A DNA stretch of 64,000 nucleotides from Whalleya microplaca. Taxonomy: Eukaryota; Ascomycota; Sordariomycetes; Xylariales; Xylariaceae. Below, piece by piece: positions 1-11,110 of this stretch. The notes under the pieces were generated by a model. The model saw only the letters and a list, made by a program, of their open reading frames with translations, was not told the DNA's origin and made no database searches. The number at the start of each line of letters is the position of its first letter. Positions within the stretch are counted from its first letter, which is position 1. The position numbers were made by a program, and so were the translations under genes. The stretch lies in assembly GCA_022497155.1 (NCBI GenBank), contig MU385738.1:62001-126000 (forward strand), read 5' to 3'.

Positions 1-146
1 TTGGTGTTCGTGAACATAGCCAGCTCATCGTCGAGGCTCGGGAGGTTTTCCTCTGATACTGGCGCAGGCGGATCGGGGACCCTGTTCAAGTCCTGCAGTA
101 ATTGCGACACGTTGACGGCGCGCCGGCCACTGTAGTTTGTCGACAT
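1..146 (-). CDS. N-terminus of a probable bZIP regulator (Cys3/MetR-like), cut by the window edge
   Basis: The minus-strand frame opens at ATG 146-144 and stays open to the window edge, giving 48 residues. The N-terminus has an RRAVNVSQLLQDLNRVP segment followed by an acidic stretch ending DDELAMFTNT. From memory, the order Arg-Arg, NVS, LN-x-(I/V)P, then (E/D)DLAxFTNT, is the conserved start of fungal sulfur-regulatory bZIP factors (Neurospora CYS3, Aspergillus MetR), which activate sulfur-acquisition genes. The bZIP region itself lies outside the window, so the family call rests on the N-terminal signature only. The leader beyond the ATG (147-190 on the + strand) is T-rich on the + strand, i.e. 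A-rich in the transcript. Confidence 0.55.
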   Translation of the reverse strand, partial: MSTNYSGRRAVNVSQLLQDLNRVPDPPAPVSEENLPSLDDELAMFTNT

Positions 147-2444
147 GGTTTTTTTCTTTTCTTTTTTTTCGTTTTTCGTTTTTCTCCTTTCACTCGTAAT
201 TCTCAACTTCGTGACGGCGTGATAGCGCTCGGGAGTCGGGGTCGCACTCGCAACTCGAGAATTGTTCCGGTACCGATACTTGGTATTGCACGGTCGGTAA
301 GATGTGTTGAATGATTAATAGAAGTAGACGAAGGGAGAGGAATTTGAAGAGAGGATAAGGCGAATTGGTAAGCTGTCCAAGTAGGGTTCGGTGGGTTGGT
401 GGTGGGTCGAGAAGCACCGGACAAAAGCAAGATCAGAAAGACAACCGCAAGTGGGAAGCCGATTTTGACCGAGGGTTATGAAGAGCTAATGTAGAAAAAG
501 GTATGGTGATGAACGGCTGACGATCGCTTGACAGTTTTTTTTTCGCCCCTCTTTAGTTTTCTTCTTTGTCTCTCTACTATGTAAAGTGTATAAGTGGTAT
601 TGAAATCTCTTTATGAATCAGAGCGAGTAATGCAACAATTTTGTGTCTCAGCAAAAGGAGAAAACAAAGAATTGAAAGACCGTCTGCTTGTCCAATTTCT
701 AATACGTACAGATTGCTGCGGTACCTAACTATGTAAGTACATACTTACGTGTATGTACCCGAGATGCATGTTTGCTCTCCCATGGAGATAGGCGACACAA
801 GACTTCCAATACCCTGTCCTGCCTGTTACCCTACGGTTGGACCAGTTCCTAGTCTCACGATAGCCAGACCCGACAAACGTATAGAAGGCATGGTACCTCG
901 GCCTTTTAGTGGATGGGCAGTGACCCTATTAGTCACACGAATGGCCCTCGCCCAATCACAGATCCAGAATGGCCCGCGTACTCCCATGCCGCCCACAGCG
1001 CCCCCAGCGCCCTTCTTCTGTATTTAGTCGTGTATATACCCCCCACTGCTGCGTTGAAGCCTGTCTGGACCTGGACCCTTATCATCCATTCTCAGATCCT
1101 GCATCCACTTGCATACGCTCCATGCCCATGACCTTGGCTACCCCCGAAAAGGGTAGGCATCCTTTCAGGTAATATTGTGCCTAGCCAGTAGAATCGTTGG
1201 GCATAATTCCTTACCACGGACAATTACTAGTGAATAACACTCGAAATCTAACCGAGGGCCACAAAGTCGGGATCACTGAGCCGATGAATGTCTTCGTGTG
1301 TGTGCGTACATGTATGCCGTCAACTCCTGTATCACGGACTTATTAGCATGACTTGTTAAATACTGCCAATTATCTCCTTACGATGCTACATATTCTGTCT
1401 GCATTTATTACAGTAATCAAGCCCTGTGATGGAATGACAGAGATGGAGGGCACAGATCGACACTCGATGATGATATGATCTGAGAATTTTATTACAGCCT
1501 CCGATCCTACTACTGCGTGGACTATGTACAAGCCATGGAGTCTAAAAACCGGGCTTGACGCAAATATATTATCTTGACGTCAATTGCTGCTGTGTCATGT
1601 CCCTCATCACAGACAAATTGCGTTGAGTCGTACTATGTAACTTAGGTACGGAATTCCAGACGAATACAAACACCGAGCACTTGAATTTGCGGAGAACTTC
1701 GTGTAGAGCGCATCTCGCGTTTACATGCCAAAGCAATCCCGATCCGTTACCGGCCATTGCGGGGTGTTGCACATAGCCGTTGTGGCCCGTGACCGATGAA
1801 TAATCCTTATCAGTGCCGCTGATCGCCGCGCCTTACACTTACATATGTACAGCATTCTACCCACGGTACGGAGTAGACCTGGGCTGTGTCAATACATAAA
1901 AACGCCAACGATCAGCAATCGTACAAATTCGGATATATGTATGCAACTATATTCCGAACGACGACGGCATGGCTCAGTGACACCTCGTAAATGCCAGAAA
2001 ACCCCCGAATTAATTTGTGTAGTTTAAACATTTAGAAAGGTTCCCCCACGCTGCCCCGCGGACTTCCTAATATGTACTTCCGGGGGCTGCTGGGGATGAT
2101 GTAACTGGCGTTAATGGATACCAGCTGGTTGCCACCTGTTCGATCATCTTCAATGTCAACAACAACAATCTGTGTCTATGAAGCATATGCGGTCCTAACA
2201 CGGAACTGCTTAGACATTCATTTCTCATTCGAGAGAGGCTTCAATTTATTCAGAAAGTCTCTCGGCGCCCAAGTTGCCCTTGTAATGCGGCCTGGTAATT
2301 CAATTGAGTGTTTTCATAAGGCTGAGAGTTCGTAAACCCTCGGCGCGTCGCGTGTCAAACCTCATCCACCTGCATACAACTTCGGAGTGATAGATCAATG
2401 CTCCACGGTCATTCTGGACAGAGGCGTCCGCACAGAACGAAATC
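147..2444. other. Intergenic region between divergent genes
   Basis: About 2.3 kb separates the divergently transcribed bZIP-like gene (-) and the CHL4-like gene (+). Only short open frames without conserved motifs occur here. The DNA is visibly AT-richer than the flanking genes and must hold both promoters. I see no RNA gene or mobile element. Confidence 0.6.
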
Positions 2445-4091
2445 ATGGCTCGGCTGTCGCTGCCCACGACAGCCCGCCTTCCATCATCGTTGCGAGTCGA
2501 CCCGACGAACACGGTCGTGATCAAGACTCTCAACCGCCTCTCGCGGCCATCCCTCCTATCCCTTGTCCTCGACTGGCTCGACGAGCAGAACCAGTCCCTC
2601 TGCCCGCCCTTACTACGACGCCCGAACGACGAAGACTACGACGACGAAAATGACCTGTACCCGCTGGCGGAGTCGCTCGAGGAAGTACAGGAGGTCTACA
2701 CCTCCATGCAAGCCCGCAAAGGCAGCCGGCGCGAGGTAGTCGACCGCGTGCTCGAAGGCGACTGGCGGCACGGCCTCAGCCTGTACCAGCTCGCGATGGC
2801 CGACCTGCAGTACCTGTACGACCACCCGGGCAGCCTCAAGTGGAGCGCGTACCGGATCCAGCGGCTGCAGACTCCCGCGCACGAGGACGCCGCCGAGGGC
2901 CCGGAGCGGACCGACAGGGACTCGCTCGCCGTCCCGCGCTTCCACCCGTCGACCTTCCTGCAGAACCTGCAGGCCGAGGTCCTGCCCGACGTCAAGGCGC
3001 ACTACAACTTCGACCGCCCCAAGGGCATGCCGCTGCTGCTCCTGCGCATCTTCATCCTCGACTCGCCGTATAACACCGCGCTCGCGGTCTCGAGCCGGGG
3101 CCGCCGCGCCCGCACCACCACCGGCTCCTCCTCCAACATCACCACTAACACCACCACTAACACACCAACCACCTTCGACGCCTCGCGCACAATCTTCATC
3201 GCCTTCCCGGACGCGTCGCCGCACATCTACATATCGAAATCCTCCACCACCTCCTCCACCTCCTCCTCTGCTTCCTCTACCTCGATCGGGGGGGCCGGCG
3301 AAGCCCAGAGCCTGCGCGCCCTCGTCGTCGACGGCATCCCCAAGGCTCTCTCGCGCCCGCGCGAGCGCTACGCCCTGCGCCCCACGCACCTGGCCACCAA
3401 GAACCTGGCGGCGATGCTCGCGGTCCGGGGCGCGGGCCGCACGTGCGCCGCCCAGGGCGGCTGGGGCGTGTATGCGGGGACCGCGGGCGCGGATTTGAGG
3501 GGGGATAACCCCCTGCAGGTCCTGACTTTGCCTACGCCGCCGTTGTCGGAGGTGGAAGTGGAGGAGGGTGGGGGGTTGGGCCGTAAGCGTGGGAGGGGTG
3601 AGAGGGAAGGGGAGAGGGAGGCCAAGCGCGCAAGGACAATCGCCCAGGCTCGGTTCGGCACGGCTGCGGCCGTGGATGATGGGGTTGGCATCGAGAGGGT
3701 GGATGTCGTCCTCGAGGACCCGTTTCCCGTCCCCTCTGCGCTACCCATCGACGAACCCGAGTTACCACCGGACGAGAGCACGGAGGAGCCGACGGCAACG
3801 CGGAGGCGGAAGTCCAAAGGTCGACGCAGCGCCGTGGAGCTGAGCCTCCTGTCGGAGGAGGATGCGGCGGATGATGGAAATGGCGACGGGGAAGACGACG
3901 CAGCGGCCTGGAAGCCGAAGGTTCGGCTTACGTTCCACGGCTCGCATGTCTTCGCTGGCGTTCGCCAGCTCGTCGAAGCTGGTGTTGTCGATGGTGAGGC
4001 TATGCCGGGGTGGATGACGGGCGAGGAGGGCGTGTCGGTTGGTGTGGTCAGACATGGGCGGATACGAGGGCATAAGGGCTCGGGGCTGTGA
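2445..4091 (+). CDS. Kinetochore protein CHL4/Mis15 (CENP-N family)
   Basis: An intronless frame of 548 codons starts at ATG 2445 (context AATCATGG). The N-terminal part matches the CENP-N/CHL4/Mis15 family: a 'LPSSLRVDPTN' start, then 'LNRLSRPSLLSLVLDWL', a 'GDWRHGLSLYQLAMADLQYL' helix and a 'WSAYRI' segment. This family is a CCAN inner-kinetochore component that, with CENP-L/Iml3, binds the CENP-A nucleosome. Residues 220-290 hold a Thr/Asn/Ser-rich low-complexity stretch and residues 385-500 an acidic and basic disordered region. The C-terminus, around 'VRLTFHGSHVFAGVRQLVEAG', is ordered again and typical of the family. Long antisense frames here are GC-driven shadows. Confidence 0.85.
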   Translation: MARLSLPTTARLPSSLRVDPTNTVVIKTLNRLSRPSLLSLVLDWLDEQNQSLCPPLLRRPNDEDYDDENDLYPLAESLEEVQEVYTSMQARKGSRREVVDRVLEGDWRHGLSLYQLAMADLQYLYDHPGSLKWSAYRIQRLQTPAHEDAAEGPERTDRDSLAVPRFHPSTFLQNLQAEVLPDVKAHYNFDRPKGMPLLLLRIFILDSPYNTALAVSSRGRRARTTTGSSSNITTNTTTNTPTTFDASRTIFIAFPDASPHIYISKSSTTSSTSSSASSTSIGGAGEAQSLRALVVDGIPKALSRPRERYALRPTHLATKNLAAMLAVRGAGRTCAAQGGWGVYAGTAGADLRGDNPLQVLTLPTPPLSEVEVEEGGGLGRKRGRGEREGEREAKRARTIAQARFGTAAAVDDGVGIERVDVVLEDPFPVPSALPIDEPELPPDESTEEPTATRRRKSKGRRSAVELSLLSEEDAADDGNGDGEDDAAAWKPKVRLTFHGSHVFAGVRQLVEAGVVDGEAMPGWMTGEEGVSVGVVRHGRIRGHKGSGL

Positions 4092-4525
4092 GTACTGCGG
4101 TGGGTTGTCTAGCTACATACCTATTTGTGTGATGGTATGGTATACAGGGCTGTCAACTGTGTGTACATGCGTTTTTGCTGCGCATGCATTGTCGGGTCTG
4201 GAAGCATGGCGTTCTGGTTGGGGGGTTTGGTGGGAAAAATGATTAGGGATAGATATGGTGGGTAATACCTGCATTGTTGCTGTGTCTCTTGAGCGTTATA
4301 CTAGAGGGCTTGTATTGCATCGCATCATCGGTATTCAGGCAGCTGTAAAATAAAATGTATGCTCATCCTCTGGGCATGTTCATATCTGTTTCTCTCTATG
4401 CTCTTTTCTGTCTATCCAGCCATTTCTTGCTCTATCTAGATATCGTGTTCTATTACCCGAGCCCAGCCAAGCCTAGTATAGTCCACCTGAGCTCCCCCCC
4501 CTTTTCTATTATCTCATCCTATTTT

Positions 4526-4565
<40 letters not shown>
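4092..4565. repeat. Intergenic 3' region with a (CAT)n microsatellite
   Basis: The convergent 3' ends of the CHL4-like gene (+) and the TatD gene (-) face each other here. An uninterrupted ATC/CAT trinucleotide run occupies about 4527-4564 and reaches the TatD stop codon. No gene is seen. Confidence 0.8.
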
Positions 4566-6193
4566 CTATTCCTCCAGCCCAAAAACCTCAACAGTGTTCC
4601 GCCACGCCGCCTCGCACACCTCCCGCACATCCACGCCCTTGATGCCCGCGACCACGCGGCCCACGCGCTCGATCGAGCACGGCTCGTTGCGCCCCTTGAC
4701 CATCGCGCCCTCGACCCACTTCTCCTTCTTCACCACCGGGAACCGGTCCGGCACCTCCTCCGCCTTCTTCCGCTGCGCCGCCGCCAGCTCCGCCTGCTTC
4801 TTCTTCTTGCGCGCTGCGCGGCCCCCGTCCGCATTTGCCTCCGTCACCCCATCTGCATCCGCACCCGCGGCATTGCTATCGGGGTTGGGGTTGGGGTTGG
4901 GGTTGGGATCCGACGGCCTGGGCTCGATAAGGTACCGCCATCCCGCATGACTAGGCCTAACCTCGCACCACGGCCCATCCGTCTCCAACATCAACCTCCC
5001 CAACCGCACCCCCCTCACGACCTCGCAGTTCTCGGGCGTCTTGAAACTACACCCATTAGCGCCCACATACAACCCCAGCTCCACCAACTCCGCGGCCTCC
5101 GCGCTCGTCCCCGTGAAGCTGTGCACCACGCCCCCGCTCTTTAAGTTCTCGAGCTTGGGCCCGAAGGCCGCCTGCAGGCAGGCCACGAAGTCCGCGTGCG
5201 CGGCGCGCGAGTGCAGGAATAGCGGCAAGGGAGGGGAGAGGGTGGAGGCGAGGCGCAGTTGCGAGGTGAAGGAGTGGAGTTGGAGAGGGCGTGGACAGTA
5301 GTGCAGACGCTCGTAGTCGAGGCCGAATTCGCCGAAGGCGACGAGGGCGTTGGGGTGCGTGGCGCGGGCGGTGGTTATGAGGGTTTGGAGGGTGTGGAGG
5401 ATGAGGGTTGTGCGGGCTGCGTCTGGGGTGGGCTCTGTGGGGTCTGTGTCCGGGGTTTGATCCGGGGTTTGGTCCGGGGCTGGCGCTGGGCAGGGAGGTG
5501 TGTGTGAGGTTGTGTGGTCGTCGCCGTCGCGGAAGGGGTGCGTGGCGCTGAAGATGGAGCTGGAGCAGGGGTGGATTCCGGCGGTTGTGTATACGATGCC
5601 GGCTTTTGGGTGTTAGTAAGTCTTGCGGGCTGTATGTATATATATATACTTGGTATATAGGGGTTAGATTTAGGGGGGGGGGCCTACGGTATTCCTTGGC
5701 TATCTCGAGGGCATGCCGGGAACTTGGGAAGTCCGATCCGGTGATGATCATTTTCTCACAGCCCACCTCTTGCGCTCTGGAGATGACGGCGCTGAGATCG
5801 TCCGGGTGCCGTTGGTGCCCGTGGTACCGGCCCCGGAAGATTGGGTCTGCGAGGTTGATGCCGATCTATATGAACATTTAGTAGCCGAGTTTACAAGGTC
5901 ACAGCCGAGGATGCAAGAAAATCATGGAGGAATGAGTGAAGGCAGTTCAGTATATGCAAAATAATGAGCAGTAAGTGTGAGCTGAGACTCATCGTTGAGG
6001 CCCGACTTACATCGATATACCGCGGCTTGTAAGCTGGGTCACCGGCCGGCGCAGGGGCGGGTGCGGAGCCCGGCACATCGGAAGCCATTCTAGAAATAGA
6101 CGATGAAAAACCTCTTATAGAGAACGACAGAATGGATGTACGATGTACACTGGCGCATGCAAGACGAATGAGCGAGGTGTTTCGGAGTATCAT
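4566..6193 (-). CDS. TatD-family metal-dependent deoxyribonuclease (3 exons)
   Basis: Exons are 6088 (or 6193)-6011, 5865-5688 and 5602-4566. Splicing gives 430 aa from ATG 6088, or 465 aa from ATG 6193. Motifs run in TatD order: 'GINLADPIFRG' (~28), 'TTAGIHPC' (~92-98), 'GEFGLDY' (~176, metal-ligand Glu), 'LFLHSR' (~211), 'HSFTG' (~246) and 'LETDGPW' (~291, catalytic Asp). The family hydrolyses DNA 3' ends and acts in DNA degradation and repair. A Pro/Asp/Thr-rich insert (~110-150) and a DPNPNPNPNP repeat with a Lys-rich patch (~310-365) are extra to the compact core. The downstream ATG has the better context (A at -3, G at +4). The upstream ATG has a weak context and adds an Arg/Ser-rich presequence. 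Confidence 0.88.
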
Positions 6194-7436
6194 TAAAACA
6201 CGAGTATCTCAACAAGGTCTCATTTCCATATGATAAGTCAGTCGATGAGTCACTGTATTATCGGTTTTCTCATGATCTCTGGAATAGTAAGTGGCACGTC
6301 TAATTACTTGCGGCACAGTGGGTGAGTCAACTTCATATGAATATGGATCCTTCATAAAGTGTACGGCATATTGTATTCCGTACAGATCCCAATTAAGACT
6401 GTTGCGGTTCACGTGTTTTCGTGGGGTCGCGATGGACAGGGGTTGTCTGCACATGCGTGTCTCTGCAGCATAAGGCACTTGAGCTGCTCTGCACCTGTAA
6501 CCTAGGTGATAATCTATCTACATAGTCGGTGAAGACTTTGAGCTGTTCTATAATCATAAATACAACGAACAGTCTGTCTTCAGAAATCTAATTTGTAGAT
6601 GACAAGGATAACTGTCTTAAGTGTTCAATTATAGAATTGGCATTCCTCTACGCGCAACAATGCAATGCGGGGCAATAAAGAAGATCAATTGCTGCATACT
6701 CCTATATCGGATTGCTGGGGGGCTCTTTCAAACTTGAAGCGATCAGGTTGAGGGGCAATTATCAGAATGATATATGTTGATATTTCCAATGGCAACAAAA
6801 TACATAAGTAATATACTATCTATAGTAACTTCACTCCTGTGTGTAGGTTATGGAAAGAGAAAGCACTACTCCGTATGTACTTGTGTTGGTGTCGATCTCT
6901 TGGATTGGACCCCGCGGCACAGCGCGTTTAGTGGTTACATATTGGTTCCTGTAGCACCAACTACCTACCTAGCTGATTACATAATTAGAGGTAGGGTTAC
7001 AGCTGTCAGTGGGTGCAACAGTGGATCTATCACAACTTGACAGGCTCTGACAGGCTCTGACAGGCTCTGGCAGGCCGGTACCCAAGCTTAATTGACCTGG
7101 GGCTTGAATGTTTTTCGCGCACTACCTGGGAGACGCGTCCACACCAAAAGTTTTAGCAGAGCGCGTTCTACTTAAGACTCCATCTATGCCGGCTCTATTT
7201 CTCCTAAACATCTTCCACTCATCAACATCACCACGACAGACCACAACAGACCACAACACGAATTAGTACTTGATAGTCTCTACATACAGGCTATTATTAC
7301 TCTGCATTGGTCTCTCTACCCTCTCTCTCTACCCGCGTATAACATCACTTGCATATCCTTCACGTCATCCAACTCTTTTCTTCTCGACTCCCCGCCACCC
7401 TCCCTTCCTCGGGTCTCTCACCGCCCGACCTTCACC
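6194..7436. other. Intergenic region; divergent TatD and RNR1 promoters
   Basis: About 1.2 kb between divergent genes. The left two thirds are AT-rich without features. 7037-7076 holds three imperfect copies of 'TGACAGGCTC'. The RNR1-proximal part carries cell-cycle-type motifs (listed separately) and a CT-rich leader from about 7200 to 7436. Confidence 0.6.
7112..7138 (+). promoter_or_regulatory. MCB box and E2F-like site upstream of RNR1
   Basis: ACGCGT at 7133-7138 is a perfect MluI cell-cycle box. TTTTCGCGC at 7112-7120 resembles an E2F/SCB-type core. Both lie about 300-325 bp upstream of the RNR1 start codon. In yeasts, MCB elements bound by MBF drive G1/S expression of ribonucleotide reductase genes. 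The same role here is an inference from motif and position. Confidence 0.5.
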
Positions 7437-10411
7437 ATGTATGTCAAGAAGCGCGGTATGTTCTCTCCACTGCTCGATTTCACCCATACTACCTGCTGAC
7501 GACTGCATAGATGGACGCCAGGAGCGTGTCCAGTTCGACAAGATCACAGCTCGTGTCTCGAGATTATGTTACGGTCTTGACCCGGACCATGTCGATCCAG
7601 TTGCGATCACCCAGAAGGTCATCTCTGGTGTATATGGAGGTGTCACCACAGTACAGCTCGACGATCTTGTGAGCAGTCCTTGCTTTCGGCAAAAGCTGGA
7701 GGTCTTATAACTAACCAATTACTCTTCACAGGCAGCCGAAACTGCCGCGTACATGACCGTCACTCACCCTGACTATGCCATTCTTGCCGCACGTATTGCC
7801 GTGTCCAACCTCCACAAGCAGACCAGAAAGCAATGGTCTTCGGTCATCAGCGACCTTTACCACTATGTAAACCCCAGAAACAAGACAGCCTCTCCTATGA
7901 TCGCCCAGGAGACGTACGACTGCGTCATGAGACACAAGGAGGACTTCGACTCTGCCATTGTCTACGACCGAGACTTCAACTACCAATACTTCGGCTTCAA
8001 GACTTTGGAGCGGTCCTACCTTCTCAAGCTCGATGGCAAGATCGTCGAGAGGCCGCAGCACATGATCATGCGTGTTGCCGTTGGCGTTTGGGGTGATGAC
8101 GTAGAGAAGGTTATCCAAACCTACAATTACATGTCTAACAAATACTTCACCCACGCCTCCCCAACCCTGTTCAATGCCGGTACTCCCCAGGCACAGCTTT
8201 CATCCTGCTTCCTTGTCGATATGAAGGATGACAGCATTGACGGCATCTATGACACCCTGAAGACTTGTGCTATGATCTCAAAGATGGCGGGTGGCATTGG
8301 CCTGAACATCCATCGCATTCGTGCCACTGGCTCCTACATTGCCGGTACCAACGGTACATCGAACGGCATTGTCCCTATGCTCCGCGTCTTCAACAACACC
8401 GCGCGGTATGTCGACCAGGGCGGCAACAAGAGACCTGGTGCTTTTGCCATCTACTTGGAGCCATGGCACTCGGATGTCTTCGAGTTTCTTGATCTCCGCA
8501 AGAACCACGGTAAGGAGGAGGTCCGTGCCCGTGACCTTTTCCTTGCTCTCTGGATCCCCGACCTGTTCATGAAGCGTGTTGAGAAGAACGGCGAGTGGAC
8601 TCTCATGTGCCCGAATGAATGCCCTGGCCTCGCTGATGTCTACGGCGACGAGTTTGAGGCCCTCTACGAGAAGTACGAGGCCGAGGGCCGCGGCCGACAG
8701 AAGGTCAAGGCCCAGAAGTTGTGGTATGCCATTCTCGAGGCTCAGACGGAGACCGGCAACCCCTTCATGCTCTACAAGGATCACTGCAACCGCAAGAGCA
8801 ACCAGAAGAACCTTGGTACCATTCGTAGCTCCAACCTCTGCACTGAGATCGTTGAGTACTCAGCCCCTGATGAGGTTGCTGTCTGCAACTTGGCATCTCT
8901 TGCACTGCCGTCTTTCGTTGACTACAACGCGGGTGTGTATGACTTCCAGAAGCTGCACGAAGTTACCCAAGTCGTCGCCCGCAACTTGAACAGGATCATT
9001 GATGTCAACTTCTACCCTGTTCCGGAGGCACGCAACAGCAACATGAGACACCGACCCATTGGTCTAGGTGTCCAGGGTCTCGCTGACACTTTCTTGGCGC
9101 TGCGCATGCCTTTCGAGTCGCCGGAGGCCAGACAGTTGAACAAGCAGATCTTCGAGACAATCTACCACGCTGCCTTGACGGCGTCTATGGAAATTGCCAA
9201 GGTAGATGGTCCCTACTCCACCTACGAGGGTTCCCCTGTCTCTCAGGGCATCCTCCAATACGACCTGTGGAATGTTACTCCGTCAGACCTTTGGGACTGG
9301 GAGAGCCTCAAGGCACAGATCAAGCAGCACGGTGTGCGAAACAGTCTGCTGGTGGCTCCTATGCCCACTGCCAGTACCTCCCAGATTCTGGGGAACAACG
9401 AGTGCTTCGAGCCTTACACCTCGAACATCTACTCGCGTCGTGTCCTGGCTGGCGAGTTCCAGGTCGTCAACCCCTGGTTGCTCAAGGACCTCGTTGACAT
9501 GGGTCTCTGGTCCGACGGCATGAAGAACCGCATCATCTCTGAGGGCGGTTCAATCCAGAACATCCCCAACATCCCCGCGGACATCAAGACTCTGTACAAG
9601 ACCGTCTGGGAGATCTCGCAGCGCACAGTCGTCCAGATGGCTGCAGACCGTGGCGCATTCATCGACCAGTCCCAGTCGCTGAACATCCACATGCGCGAGC
9701 CCACCATGGGCAAGATCACCAGCATGCACTTCGCCGGCTGGAAGCTCGGTCTCAAGACCGGCATGTACTACCTCCGCACCCAGGCCGCCGCCAACCCCAT
9801 CCAATTCACCGTGGACCAGCAGGCGCTCAAGGTCGCCGACTCGGCGGCCGCCAAGCCCAGCATGCTGAAGAAGCGCGCCCCGCCGGGCAGCTACGTGTCC
9901 TCGCCCTCCGCCAACCTCTCCTCGCCGCCTCCCGTGTACCCCAAGCGCGAGGACGCGAACGGCAACGGCAGCAGCAGCAGCAGCCTGAGCGGGCCGGTGG
10001 CTCCTAACGGGGTCCCGACGCCGAGCATCACGCCGCCTCCCGCAGTCAGTGGCGAGGTCAAGGTCAGCCGCCCCGTGGCGTCGCCGAGCAAGGCCGCGCC
10101 GTTCCGGGCCGACGTCGAGGAGGGCGAGAGCCCGAAGGCGCTCGCCACGGAGCCGGCGGACAAGCAGCTGCGCGTCGAGGGGCTGCTGCCGGACCCGGCG
10201 CTCGGGGAGGGCAAGAAGACGCCGCTGCAGGACGAGGATGCGGAGGAGAAGAGCAAGGAGCGCGAGTTCGATATTTATGCTGATGCTGTCTTAGCTTGTG
10301 AGTCATACCCACAGTCCTGGGTGTCGAGAAAGTGAGATGACGTGTGCTAATGATGATTGTGGTGTAGGCAGCATCGAGAACCCCGAGTCCTGCGTTATGT
10401 GCAGCGGTTAG
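7437..10411 (+). CDS. Ribonucleoside-diphosphate reductase large subunit (R1)
   Basis: Four exons (7437-7455, 7511-7668, 7732-10297, 10368-10411) splice to 928 aa. The enzyme reduces ribonucleoside diphosphates to deoxyribonucleotides, working with the R2 radical subunit. The N-terminal ATP-cone starts '[18 protein letters not shown]'. Active-site residues sit where expected: Cys218 in 'SSCFLVD', Asn427-Cys429-Glu431 in '[10 protein letters not shown]', Cys444 in 'VAVCNLAS', and the phosphate-binding '[12 protein letters not shown]'. After the barrel comes a long Pro/Ser-rich linker, then a 14-residue last exon ending 'CVMCSG', the mobile C-terminal cysteine pair that re-reduces the active site. 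The first intron falls after only six codons, a common fungal arrangement. Lacking the last exon would leave the enzyme without its redox tail. Confidence 0.97.
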
Positions 10412-10867
10412 ATGAATGACCTTCCCCCTGAGTAAATGTAATTTGGGGAGGGGTCGATGTGGATGATGACGATGAACTACGTGGTTTTGATGACGGATAT
10501 AACATAATAAATACCAACGTGATGAATGGGATGGGGATGGGGATGGCATGGCTTTTCTTTACCCTCCGAGTCTAGGGAGGAAGAGGAGCGGGATAAACGC
10601 ACGAACGAATGATAAGGTACGCTGGGCTATACACACACATGCACTGCTGGGGGATGAGGATAGGTGTGGGCTTCGCGATATGCGTATATGTATGGATATA
10701 TGGATTGTGTTACGCATGGGCTATTCATCATCAGGCGGGTACTACTAGTGCCTAGGGGGCAAGTAAAGCATACCGAAGTAGATGGTATGAGATGAGAGAT
10801 GCTCTTCCGCCTGGGGCTTTTGTATGGGATGGTGGTGGTGTTAATGATATGCTATGCTATGTCTACC

Positions 10868-10871
<4 letters not shown>

Positions 10872-10944
<73 letters not shown>

Positions 10945-10953
10945 GGGGGGGGT

Positions 10954-11000
<47 letters not shown>

Positions 11001-11005
11001 GGCCG

Positions 11006-11049
<44 letters not shown>

Positions 11050-11061
11050 CGCCCCCCCCCG

Positions 11062-11094
<33 letters not shown>

Positions 11095-11110
11095 CCCCCC
11101 GCCCCCCCCG
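10872..11110. repeat. (GT)n followed by ~100-nt poly-G and ~100-nt poly-C tracts
   Basis: A GT dinucleotide run (about 10872-10898) leads into 10900-10999, almost pure G with T at 10944 and 10953. TGGCCG follows at 11000-11005, then 11006-11109, almost pure C with a few G. The arrangement is a near-perfect inverted repeat of about 100 nt per arm. See findings for why an artefact is likely. The open frames across it, encoding poly-Gly/poly-Pro, are not genes. Confidence 0.95.

Noticed and set aside
2613..3389. 258-codon antisense frame in the CHL4-like gene
   Set aside because: Gly/Arg/Val-rich shadow on the opposite strand of a conserved gene.
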